Part shown: positions 1-10,400 of the stretch, piece after piece
How the letters are laid out: each line of letters opens with the position of its first letter
How positions within the stretch are numbered: position 1 is the stretch's first letter
Source of the DNA: Gordionus sp. m RMFG-2023
Lineage: Eukaryota > Nematomorpha > Gordioida > Chordodea > Parachordodidae
Reading direction: 5' to 3'
DNA: 64,000 bases
Assembly: GCF_954871325.1 (NCBI RefSeq)
Contig: NC_088776.1
Location: 2,487,985 to 2,551,984, forward strand
The notes under the pieces: generated by a model
The model's input: only the letters and a program-made list of their open reading frames with translations
The model's database searches: none
Told to the model about the DNA's origin: nothing
Program-made: the position numbers and the translations under genes

Positions 1-512
1 ATGGCGATGCCATTAAGCTTAACCCATTCCTCCTCTAGGTAATTTTGATTTGAAATACGTTGTTAGATAAACGTATCTTTTCTGGTTGTCGAAGTTTAGG
101 CTTGCACTAAGGTACAATCGTTAATAATTTGATTATGCTACCCAAATAAGGCTTATTAGTTATTTTTTTTTTAGATAATTTTAAAGTGCGTTCCTACTAA
201 AAACTTTAATCCAGAACAAAAAAAACATGTTAATGAGAATTTAAAACGCTTTAGGTGATGCCAAAATGAATTTATTAAGCCATTAGTTACTCCCAAGTTT
301 CTCAAAATAGTTTATGTAAGCGATTTATGAATAATTGTAAAATTATGCACCATATATGGTTAAACTTTTGAAATTCAAATATTCAAAGAAACTATTTTTG
401 GCGGGATTTTTTTCTTGGCGCATAATATCCCCTGTCACATTTAAAACATATTTTCTATATTTTTTTATAAATTTGAATATTTAAAATTTTATTTATTATG
501 ATTATTTTTTAG
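1..512. other. Upstream part of MED19 intron, mostly anonymous
   Basis: This AT-rich stretch precedes the first recognised MED19 exon. The first 38 bases end in TCTAG followed by gtaatt, which resembles a donor site, but no frame there joins to a later exon. One exon-like block (175-254) is listed separately. Nothing else recognisable is seen. Confidence 0.5.
175..254 (+). CDS. Possible small exon upstream of MED19 (tentative)
   Basis: A poly-T tract ends in ttttag just before base 175, and base 254 is followed by gtgatg, so the block has the shape of an internal exon. Only one of its three frames is open; it reads IILKCVPTKNFNP and ends EQKKHVNENLKRF, with a phase-2 end. It would join in phase to the alternative acceptor at 519 of the next MED19 exon (AG plus C gives Ser), but not to the acceptor at 512. 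I do not recognise the peptide as part of MED19. It may be a diverged N-terminal MED19 segment, an exon of another gene, or chance. Confidence 0.3.
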
Positions 513-3500
513 AACCTAGCAATTTAACTGGTCATACTAATCTATTATCCTATTATGGGTTAGAAGAATATTACAGAAAAATGACAAGGAAAAAATTGAT
601 TGACAAGCTTGACGAGTACGAGGATTTGTTAGGTGAAAATCTCAATATACCCGGATACGTTGATAATAGGTAATGAAATAGTAAATTAATAAATTTTTAT
701 TTTTTACCGATGATTATGCTTTGAATTTAGTAAATAAAACTTTTAATTCTTCAAAATAAAAAAAAAATTCTTTTTCTTGTGGATGCATATAATCATTGTT
801 TATATTTTGATACAATATGTTCATATAATATATAGAATGTTTATTTAAAATTAAAACAAAAAAAAATGTTAATATACCAATTTAAAAGATATATATTAGC
901 TTAGTCATATATAATTGTTTATTTTTTCTTACTGTTCTGAGTAGTGTTGTTAAACGGCCGGGTTTGAGCCGATTATTAAAAACGGCTAACTCAATATTTT
1001 TAGCCAGAAAATTTTGCCTAAACCTCGAGATTTCGCTAATAGATGCCCAAACCTTTGTTCCTTCTACAAACAAAATCTTCAGGCTTGAACCGTTTAACAA
1101 CACTAGTACTGAGGCGATAATTTGTTATATATGGTAAATTCTATATCTTCAAATCAACAAAAAAAAAGTCGATTTTCAACCCGACCCCCTTCAATTTTTC
1201 TTAAATTTTGTATACTGGTATATACTATAACTAAGAAAAAAAATGAAATTTTACCTTCCAACAATGTTTACACGCTAAGATATGGCCGTTTAAAGCGCGG
1301 TAAAATGGTACATTTTTGACAAAATGCACCTCATTTATTTTCAAATATCTCGAGTAATAATTATGTTAGAAAAATAATTTAAATTTTATTTTGTAGCTTA
1401 ATAAAAGTTCTTTAAAATGACATAAAATAAATTATAATAGAAATATTATTAATATCGATGACCGGATGTATCAAACCGGAAATGGCCATAAAAAAAGGTA
1501 TTTTTTTCAAAATTTTTTTCCTGTAGATAGATATTACACTGCTTTATATTTGTGCCAAATCCTAGATTGGGATGAAAATGGGTCTAGGAGTTATGACCCT
1601 TTATATGGCTTAAATTGATCAAATTTAACATAATATCTTCATTTAATGAATACTTATGAAATGTTTATTTAAAAATTATGTCTAAATGATAGGCCCTTAC
1701 TTTTTTTATCTTTAAGAAAACTTTTAGGAAGTGGCTGGGATATTTATTTAATACTCAAGTAATATTGTAACTAGAAATTACTTGACAAAATAATTCTAAA
1801 CATATTTATAACTTTATTTGTCTGAAATAAATTCACAATCAATTGTAGTTTTCGTAACCCCTAATGTGTTAGCTCTTTTTACTTCTTTAAAATCATAATC
1901 ATAATTTTCTTTTATATTAAACAAACATAAATTCTCCGAATCGATAATAAAATAATATTATATTATTGGGAAAAAGAAACTAAATTCTCAGAATCGATAA
2001 TAAAATCATATTATATTATTGGGGAAAAGAAACTAATTCTCAAAATCGATAATATTATTAAACGAAAAAAATAATAAATTCATATTATATTATTGGGGAA
2101 AAAACTAATTCTCAAAATCGAAAATATTATTAAACGAAAAAAATAATAAATTCATATTATATTATTGGAGGAAACTAAATTCTCAGAATAATAATAATTC
2201 TTAAAAAAATAAAATAATAAAAATTATCAATCCAATTTAAAATAACAAATATCTTATTAATTTCACAATTATTTAACTTAATGAACACAATTAATTTGTA
2301 TTGCTCCAATCCTTTCAACTATAAAAACATTCCACTCGTAAAGACCTGAGAAATGTCTTGCAATGGATGATAGAAAAAAACCAGTCGTTAGCACTAAAAG
2401 ATAAAATTTACAGTGGATGCAAAAAAAAATTAAAAAATATATCCACGGAACATGACTTACCATTACCATCTATTTCCACAATTCCCGAACAATACATTGA
2501 TAGAGATGTTTCTATAGAAGTTTTAAATGAGATATTACCGTTTTTAGATGAGACTCCTATTAAAAAGAAGCGAATTAGTGAAAAAAAATATTCTACAAAA
2601 AAATATATTAAAATTTAGAAAAAGATTAAAAAGGATATTTTTAGTATAAATTCAGAGTCAGATCAAGTTGAAAAATATGAATCTGAAATCATAAATTAAT
2701 TGAAAGGAAAATTTTTAATAACAACTTCTCGCAGCGAAAAAATATTAATTTTAACAATTTTACCAAAATCATGGACGTTAAAAAAATTGAAGAAGAATTT
2801 TCCACAACAAATTTTATGACCAGAACAGCCAATCATATTAAGCCAAGTCGTATTATTTCAGAAGATATTATGGAGATGGTAAAAAAATCTTATAATTCTG
2901 AAGAAAATAGTCGGCTTATGCCAGGCAAAAATAATTTTATATCAATTAAAGTAAATGGGAAAAAGGATCAAGTCCAGAAATGGCTAATTTTATGTAATAT
3001 TAAAGAACTTTTCATTCACTTTAGAGAGACTCATAACGATATACAGCTAGGTCTGAGTAGATTAGCTTTCTTCAGGAGGTCTAGGTACACATACCATGTG
3101 TATCTGCACATTACATCAAAATTTTAAACTTATTTTAATAGGTGGAATATTTTTCGCTGCGAGAAGTTGTTATTAAAATTTTTTCTTTTTTGAATTGATT
3201 TATGATTTCAGATCCATATTTTTCAACTTGATCTCACTCTGAATTTATACTAAAAATATTCTTTTTAATCTTTTTCTAAATTTTAATAAATTTTTTTGTA
3301 GAATATTTTTTTTCACTAATTCGCTTCTTTTTAATAGGAGTCTCATCTAAAAACGGTAATATCTCATTTAAAACTTCTATAGAAACATCTCTATCAATGT
3401 ATTGTTCGGGAATTGTGGAAATAGATGGTAATGGTAAGTCATGTTCCGTGGATATATTTTTTAATTTTTTTTGGCATCCCTTGCAAATTTTATCTTTTAA

Positions 3501-6500
3501 TGTTAACGACTGGTTTTTTTCTATCATCCATTGCAAGACATTTCTCAGGTCTTTACGAGTGGAATGTTTTTATAGTTGAAAGGATTGGAGCAATACAAAT
3601 TAATTGTGTTCATTAAGTTAAATAATTGTGAAATTAATAAAATATTTGTATTATTTTTTTCGTTGAATAATATTATCGATTTTGAGAATTAGTTTCTTTT
3701 CCCCAAAATATAATATGATTTTATTATCGATTCTGAGAATTTAGTTTCTTTTTCCCAATAACATAATTTTATTATCGATTCGGATAATTTATGTTTGTTT
3801 AATATAATAGAAAATTATGATTATGATTTTAAAGAAGTAAAAAGAGCTAACACATTAGGGGTTACGAAAACTACAATTGATTGTGAATTTATTTCAGACA
3901 AATAAAGTTATAAATATGTTTAGAATTATTTTGTCAAGTAATTTCTAGTTACAATATTACTTGAGCATTAAATAAATATCCTAGCCACTTCCTAAAAGTT
4001 TTCTCAAAGATAAAAAAAGTAAGGGCCTATCATTTAGACATAATTTTTAAATAAACATTTCATAAGTATTCATTGAATGAAGATATTATGTTAAATTTGA
4101 TCAATTTAAGCCATATAAAGGGTCATAACTCCTAGACCCATTTTCATCCCAATCTAGGATTTGGCACAAATATAAAGCAGTGTAATATCTATCTACAGGA
4201 AAAAAATTTGAAAAAAATACCCTTTTTTATGGCCATTTCCGGTTTGATACATCCGGTCATCGATATTAATAATATTTCTATTATAATTTATTTTATGTCA
4301 TTTTAAAGAACTTTTATTAAGCTACAAAATAAAATTTAAATTATTTTTCTAACATAATTATTTCTCGAGATATTTGAAAATAAATGAGGTGCATTTTGTC
4401 AAAAATGTACCATTTTACCGCGCTTTAAACGGCCATATCTTAGCGTGTAAACATTGTTGGAAGGTAAAATTTCATTTTTTTTCTTAGTTATAGTATATGC
4501 CAGTATACAAAATTTAAGAAAAATTGAAGGGGTCGGGTTGAAAATCGACTTTTTTTTGTTGATTTGAAGATATAGAATTTACCATATATAACAAATTATC
4601 GCCTCAGTACTAGTGTTGTTAAACGGTTCAAGCCTGAAGATTTTGTTTGTAGAAGGAACAGAGGTTTGGGCATCTATTAGCGAAATCTCGAGGTTTAGGC
4701 AAAATTTTCTGGCTAAAAATATTGAGTTAGCCGTTTTTAATAATCGGCTCAAACCCGGCCGTTTAACAACACTACTCAGAACAGTAAGAAAAAATAAACA
4801 ATTATATATGAATAAGCTAATATATATCTTTTAAATTGGTATATTAACATTTTTTTTCGTTTTAATTTAAATAAACATTCTATATATTATATGAACATAT
4901 TGTATCAAAATATACACAATTATTATATGCATCCACAAGAAAAAGAATTTTTTTTTTATTTTGAAGAATTAAAAGTTTTATTTACTAAATTCACATTTCA
5001 TAAGTATTCATTAAATGAAGATTATGTTAAATTTGATCAATTTAAGCCATATAAAGGGTCATAACTCCTAGACCCATTTTCATCCCAATCTAGGATTGGG
5101 CACAAATATAAAGCAGTATTATATCTATCTACAGGAAAAATTTTTTGAAAAAATACCTTTTTTTATGGCCATTTCCGGTTTTATACATCCGGTCATCGAT
5201 ATTAATAATATTTCTATTAGAATTATTTTTATGTCATTTTAAAGAACTTTTATTAAGCTACAAAATAAAATTTAAATTATTTTTCGAGATATTTGTCATT
5301 TTGTCAAAAATGTACCATTTTTCCGCGCTTTAAACGGCCATATCTTAGCGTGTAAACATTGTTGGAAGGTAAAATTTCCTTTTTTTTCTTAGTTATAGTA
5401 TATACTACCAGTATGCAAAATTTAAGAAAAATTGAAAGGGGTCGGGTTGAAACCTTGGTTGATATGATATGGAATTCACTATATATATAAGAAAACGTAA
5501 AATTTTATTATGGATCATCATTATTGTTTGTTATTACTTAAATAAACATCTTTAATTCTTGTCCGATTACTTTAACCCCTACACACTGACACTATTCTAA
5601 TTCTGATCTAAATCCCCTACATTCATAATTTACTGAGTGTAAAACAATATCTATAACTACATACGAAATTTCATCCTTCTAATAATAATAATCTAAATCG
5701 ACATTTATTTTCATGATTATATAACCTGCTGAATAGTAATCTATTATTTAAGGCTAAAATTCACCTTGATTTTATTAAAACTAACATTTAATCAATATAT
5801 ATGAAACAAAAAAGCTCTTTGAAATTCCTGATAGATCACCCGCCTATTTGCGGCAAAGAAATAAGAACCCTATCTAGCTCAGCCTTTGCGGGTTTTCGGT
5901 TAAACCCCGGTACTTTACCCCTTCAATACCAAACCCTCGCCAAGAAGGCGGCAAACATAAACAAATCCACTCACCAAAACTATTCCGCATATTCGTCACA
6001 AACCTATTCCGCTTTGGATCATCAACCCTTTGTCAAACTCATGAGTGGCGAAAAAGGTGATTTTCACAAAATTTGTTTAAATCTTGAATTACCATTCTTA
6101 TAATCATCTTAAGACTAATTGTTACATATTTAGAGACTGCCACAGTGGATTACTATATAATAAGATTAATTTTATCTTTAAATTCGAAGCAATAACCATA
6201 ATTTTTATTAATGATAAACTCGGTCAGCTATTAAAATAGCCCTTATAACTAAAAAATTCTTCATTAATATTTTTTATATTGATAATACCAAATAAATTAC
6301 ATGGCTTGTTCCATTCCATGTCTATCTATTAGAGATCTTTTGGCTCAAACCACCCTATCATGGCCTACCCCAGTCCGTAAAATTATATTAAGTTGGCAAA
6401 CTTGGTCCTGTAAAAAAAAATCAAAAAATATTTCGCCATTATATAATATTCATTTTTATGTACAATCTTCAACGATCACTCATTAAATAATTTTTATTTT

Positions 6501-7064
6501 ATTGATAGGAGTTAATTAATGTAATGCTTAAAGGCGATTTTGGACGCTATGATTTTTTAGCGATAAATATAAAGAATTGTGTTTTAATACAAAACTGTTT
6601 ATTTTTTGTTTTAAAAATAAGCGCGGTTTAAATAATATAAAAAACGCAAACTTCTTGTAAAACGTTTATCAACATGGGAGGATAAGTGTAATTTCAGAAT
6701 AAGCCGAACCTTTCGTTCATCTTTTGATAAGATTTCAAAGTTTAGGTGATATTTTTTTAGTTAAAATCTTGGTTTAGCCCTCCTTGCACCGTAAATCATT
6801 TTTTTTAGTTAAAATCTTGGTTTAGCCCTCCTTGCACCGTAAATCATTTTTTTTAGTTAAAATCTTGGTTTAGCCCTCCTTGCACCGTAAATCATTTTAT
6901 TTTTAAAACCCCAAAATAAAGCCCTTCCTATATTTTATTTGTATGATTTAGATCCGCTGGGCACACACACAGATCAAAGCCATGAACCCGAATTATTGCC
7001 ACAGAGGCGAAAAATCGAACACAAGGACAGGAAAAAAATTAAGAAAGCAAAATTAGATAATTGA
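513..7064 (+). CDS. MED19: Mediator complex subunit 19 (MED19), 5' end missing
   Basis: MED19 is a subunit of the head/middle of Mediator, the nuclear coactivator that links transcription factors to RNA polymerase II. Three exons join in frame: 513-669, 5815-6056 and 6952-7064 (TGA at 7062-7064). Exon 1 encodes the helix region beginning SNLTGHTNLLSYYGLEEYY. The join AG|C gives DNSSLKFLIDHPP, matching the family core DNSSLRSLIEKPP, and is followed by FAGFRLNPGTLP, the family's AGFRLHxGPLP block. The last exon begins DPLGTHTDQS and ends in a lysine-rich tail (KDRKKIKKAKLDN), as in animal MED19. Junction phases are 2 and 1 and agree on both sides. The acceptor at 5813-5814 lacks a pyrimidine tract, so that splice is supported mainly by the protein match. 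The first intron (670-5814) holds a large transposon palindrome. Upstream N-terminal exon(s) are outside the window or unrecognised. The gene is convergent with tafazzin. Confidence 0.87.
942..1105. mobile_element. AGTGTTGTTAA-ended MITE (hAT-like), left arm copy
   Basis: The element is bounded by TAGTGTTGTTAAACGG and its inverse complement. The flanking 8-mers gttctgag and gtactgag agree at 7 of 8 positions, as expected for a hAT target duplication. Related ends occur at 4611, 17070, 22874, 39789, 43592 and 59419. It contains a chance open frame on the minus strand that I do not regard as a gene. Confidence 0.75.
1925..2190. repeat. Short AT-rich tandem repeat in left arm
   Basis: About four to five degenerate units of 55-75 bp recur, each containing a variant of TCTCAGAATCGATAATA and ending in a run like ATATTATTGGGGAAAA. 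The opposite arm (about 3640-3800) has fewer units, which explains the unequal arm lengths. Confidence 0.7.
2358..2618 (+). pseudogene. Transposon protein fragment, left arm
   Basis: This 86-codon open frame ends at a stop shared with its inverted twin at 3276-3536. It reads MQWMIEKNQSLALKDKI, then CKKKLKNIS, then an acidic stretch and a basic KKKRISEKK tail. Translation beyond the stop and in neighbouring frames carries on with transposon-like text into the spacer, so I read it as the N-terminal part of a decayed transposon protein rather than a host gene. The Cys spacing suggests the end of a zinc-binding N-terminal domain, which is an inference. I recall similar uncharacterised proteins in several animal genomes but cannot name the superfamily. 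Confidence 0.55.
2771..3127 (+). pseudogene. Core fragment of the palindrome 1 transposon protein (in the unique spacer)
   Basis: The 118-codon frame lies almost wholly in the spacer between the arms, so it is present only once. It reads MDVKKIEEEFSTTNF, then a segment with RLMPGKNNFISIKVNGKKD and LILCNIKELFIHFRE. After about residue 100 the frame goes wrong: the next frame reads GTHTMCICTLHQNFK, like the C-S-GTH-x-VCVCTxHQN block I recall from uncharacterised repeat-borne proteins of animals. This points to a frameshift near base 3080. Function is unknown; a DNA-transposon origin is inferred from the repeat context. Confidence 0.5.
3276..3536 (-). pseudogene. Transposon protein fragment, right arm (inverted twin)
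   Basis: This is the inverted counterpart of the frame at 2358-2618, 86 codons long, with only a handful of substitutions (for example CKGCQKKLKN against YSGCKKKLKN). The C-x2-C motif is complete here (CKGC), supporting a former zinc-binding N-terminus. It ends at the same stop as its twin, so the stop predates the inversion. Confidence 0.55.
4611..4774. mobile_element. AGTGTTGTTAA-ended MITE (hAT-like), right arm copy
   Basis: This is the mirror image of the element at 942-1105, with the same TAGTGTTGTTAAACGG termini. It is part of the right arm of palindrome 1, so it is the product of the inversion rather than an independent insertion. Confidence 0.75.
4994..5490. repeat. Direct repeat of part of the right arm of palindrome 1
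   Basis: Starting exactly where the palindrome ends, about 500 bp repeat the stretch at 4057-4590 in the same orientation, with small deletions. Shared landmarks are AAGGGTCATAACTCCTAGAC, the TTTCCGGTTT/CATCCGGTCAT pair and CGCTTTAAACGGCCATATCT. The left arm has the same block inverted at about 1125-1660, so the window holds three copies. Confidence 0.8.
6752..6894 (+). repeat. 48-bp tandem repeat, three copies, in the last MED19 intron
   Basis: Three essentially identical 48-bp units follow one another (6752-6798, 6799-6846, 6847-6894). Each opens with a run of seven or eight T and AG, so each copy carries a strong acceptor-like motif, and then continues GTTAAAATCTTGG up to TGCACCGTAAATCA. 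They lie 57 bp upstream of the real acceptor at 6950-6951. Confidence 0.9.
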
Positions 7065-7405
7065 ATCGTTCAATAGAAATCGTATATATATAATATATAT
7101 TATTGTGCATTGATTATGATGTTTATATCAAATAGCTTGTGTAATTTTTCTATGTATAAAATTACAATTTATATTCGCCAAAATATTTATAGTTTGATTC
7201 AAATTCGCGGTTATTTATTTTAAAAATATTTTTCATTATAATTCACACACATAATATTTAGATTTTTCTTATACTAATTTCTTAGGTTCTTTGGGGGGGG
7301 GGGGGGGACTATAATATACATATTTTTTTGCAATGTATAAAAATAAATAAATAATAATATATAGTTTAATATTTTTTGGGGGATAAAAGGTCCAGAGAAT
7401 GTCGA
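7065..7405. other. Convergent intergenic gap between MED19 and tafazzin
   Basis: The two stop codons face each other 341 bp apart. Possible poly(A) signals are AATAAA motifs near 7340 (+ strand) and TTATTT near 7212 (- strand, read in reverse). A run of 15 G lies at 7293-7307. No gene is seen. Confidence 0.6.
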
Positions 7406-10400
7406 TCATTCTTCCTTTTTCAAACTCGATTCGATTTGTCTTCGGAATTGAAAAAACTCATTTTGAAGGTAATCTGTTATCCGCTTACGCATTTCGACCT
7501 AGAAAAAAAATAAAAAGATTTATTTAGCCGGAAAAGAATAAAAAAATAATTCGACCCGGTTTCAAAACCCGCTCGGCCGGCCCGACCTTGATTTTTGAAA
7601 AAAAATAATATTTTGTATTGCGGATTCAACGGAAGAGCGAATTTTTAAAAACTCCCCCCTTTTCCCGCTCTGGAGGAAAAAAATCGTATTATTTATTAAT
7701 ATAATAAAATTTTGCGGCAAGTTCATGACAGGGCCAACAAAATTTCAAACAATTTTACGTTATTAAAATTTTTATACAAGTGACCGCTAAAATGGCTATG
7801 ATTGATGTTTAAGATTCACATTTTTTTAAAATAATATTTATAATTCAAAAATCCGAGTCGATTTTTAATATTTTTTTTATAAAAAAATGGATTGTTGTAA
7901 ATAAACCAAAATAATGGAGCTACTCTTTGAAAATCAATGACCTACGATACATTCATCAAAAGCATACATCAAAAAAAAAACAGCTGACGCCATTTTGGAT
8001 ACCCATTTTTTTTAAAATAACATATTTTCAAATAAAATAAAATCTGGATGGTAAAATTAGGATAATATAATATTTGTTGTTTTAATTTTTAAAAAAAAGT
8101 TAGAAAAATATAGTAGTTTAGTTAATATGAGAATAATCATTACAAAGGGGTTACAAAAATGGCGGGTTCAGCTGATTTGCATTCAACGACGCTTTCAAAA
8201 GCAATTATTATGAATGCATCGTCACTCTAGGTATTATTATATATCATTGTTGAGATATTCGTTCCCATTTGCGATAAATTATAAAATCAGGAAGAGTGTC
8301 CAGGTTTTGTCGTATCCAAGCAAGGTTGAAAATGCCAGATTAAGCGATTTTAGCCAAAATAGTATTATGAAAGCCCTGGATATTTTGCTCAAAGATGACA
8401 GAAAGTTTTGGGAACCTCAATTTTCCCAAATATCTCGGAGCTTTCACAATATTTATTATGACGAAAATCTTAATCGGGTCCATTTTTTGGGCATGCATCC
8501 GTGCAATAATGAATAATATAAGTTTCATAAAAGCTAAAATTTAGTTAGATTTTTGGTTTTGGCACTATTCTTATAAAATATATTCGTCCCATCGGCAAAT
8601 AAATTTTAAATGTCAAAATTCGAGTCCAGGGAGAGTGTCAGTTCGGTCAGCAGGGATAAATATAAGTTAAAATTTTTTTTAGCGTAATCGAAACCCAATT
8701 ATATATACCAAATTTGTAAGCAATATTCATTTTTTTTAAAAAAAAATAAAAATAATATTTAACCGGCGAAATTTTCGTGGATTTTAATTGATTGAGCAGA
8801 TCGGTGAGGTTTATAGGATTACCAATAAATACATTTACTTTCTAAAAATAAATTTACATTTAATTATTTATAGAGATACATATGACATAATATTTAATCA
8901 GCACTTTAAACGATAGTTTATAAAGTAGCGCGTTACATTTCTGATTACATTGCTATAAAACATAAAATTTTCTTTATTTGTTTTAAATATTCCATTCAAA
9001 ATCAATTTCTAATGGGTTATATTTTAAAAGCAGATTATAGTTTAATTTGCTTACAAAAATAACAACAATTTTCAAAATAACGTTACGAGTTGTTTAAAAT
9101 GTGATATAACTATAATCTCGCATTTATTATATAATCCATTTAAGAAAGACGATTTAAATTAATAAGATTACTTTTTGGGGTAAAACTTAGGCCAAATTAT
9201 CGTAAATGATATATATATAATATTATAACAATGGCCTAAAAAACAAATGGAAACTTAATTTAAAGTAACATTCGAATAAATATAAAATAAATTAACCTTT
9301 TAACTCGTGCGAACATTTGTTATGAAAAAAAAATAACTAGAGATTCGCTGGGTGAAGGATTCAATGACATATAATAATACCTAGACTGACGATGCATTCA
9401 CAATGCATCTGAAAGCGTCGTTGGATGCGAATCAGCTGGACCCGCCATTTTGGTAACCCAAATAGTAATTATTCTCATGTCAAAAAATTACTAATTAAAT
9501 TGGCAACCAGTTTCCTTATTATCTCGATGATCAGGCAATTCTTTAATAAAGTTTGCGTCAGAGGTAGGAATAAATAGGACTGCCGTTTAAAAATTTTAAT
9601 AATGATATGGGTATTCAAAATGGCATCCCCACCTGTTTTTCATTGAGCTATATACTTTTAATGAAATGCATCGTCAGTCTAGGTATTGTTTTGTTATACG
9701 TCATTTAACAATTTTATAAGACTTAATTACAAAAAAGTTATGTTACAATTTAAAATTGTGTAAGAACGAATATAGGTTCCGTGTAGTCGACGGAACGACC
9801 TGAGGATATCAATTACCAAAACCTATGCCAATATTTTTTGAGTCTCGATTGATCTTCAAACCGGACACGGGCGGAATTAAAGGTTACTGAGTTATAAGCT
9901 GAATAAGGAAGGCGTGAAATTTTGAAGCTGGCGGAAAGACTCGAGGATCAATTATCGAAACATGATCCTACTTTATCTTCAATCAGGACAACAAAGGAAT
10001 GAAACGCTACTGAGTTAAAAAGCAAAATAAGAAAGTGTTGGCACTTTCGCAAAAAATAAGAATGATCATGTTCCGAAACTTGGCAATTATTTAGTATTCA
10101 ATTTGTAATTTAATATTCTCCTAACCGGATATGCGTATTATTAACCGTACCCGAGTTACAATCATTTTATAAACGTGAAGTTGGAATTGCTTGAAGAAAG
10201 TGAAGATCAATTACCGAACTTTTACCAATGTGTAGCCCGTTAATTGATCCTCCAGAATCTTTAAACCGAATACCAGCGGAACGAACCGCTCGTGAGTTAT
10301 AGACTAAATAGAAAAGTTTTGGCATTTTGCCAAAATACTTTTAATAAATATTGCCAAGATACCAATTTATTCATACTACAAATAGATGTTACAGGGACCT

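Larger units (their letters stand above)
722..4993. mobile_element. Large palindromic transposon (palindrome 1) in MED19 intron
   Basis: Bases 722-2746 are repeated almost exactly, inverted, at 3146-4993, around a 399-bp spacer (2747-3145). The left arm is longer because a short AT-rich tandem repeat (1925-2190) has more copies there. Each arm carries a small AGTGTTGTTAA-ended element near its outer end and the 5' part of an open reading frame near its inner end. The spacer holds a further piece of protein code. The design is either a transposon with very long inverted termini or a head-to-head inverted copy of one element. The arms are so alike that the inversion must be recent. The whole structure sits in a transcribed intron. 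Confidence 0.85.

Noticed and set aside
882-1103. Minus-strand frame in the AGTGTTGTTAA element and its twin at 4613-4834
   Set aside because: They are inverted-repeat sequence of a short non-coding MITE and lack any domain.
6301-6420. Possible extra exon in the last MED19 intron (plus frame MACSIPCLS, or minus frame after a tttacag acceptor)
   Set aside because: Exons 5815-6056 and 6952-7064 already join in phase with the family sequence, and neither frame is recognisable.
7631-7669. Possible 39-bp tafazzin exon reading [13 protein letters not shown]
   Set aside because: Exon 8 (8764-8841) joins exon 9 in phase and already supplies the corresponding region; the donor gttgaa is weak.
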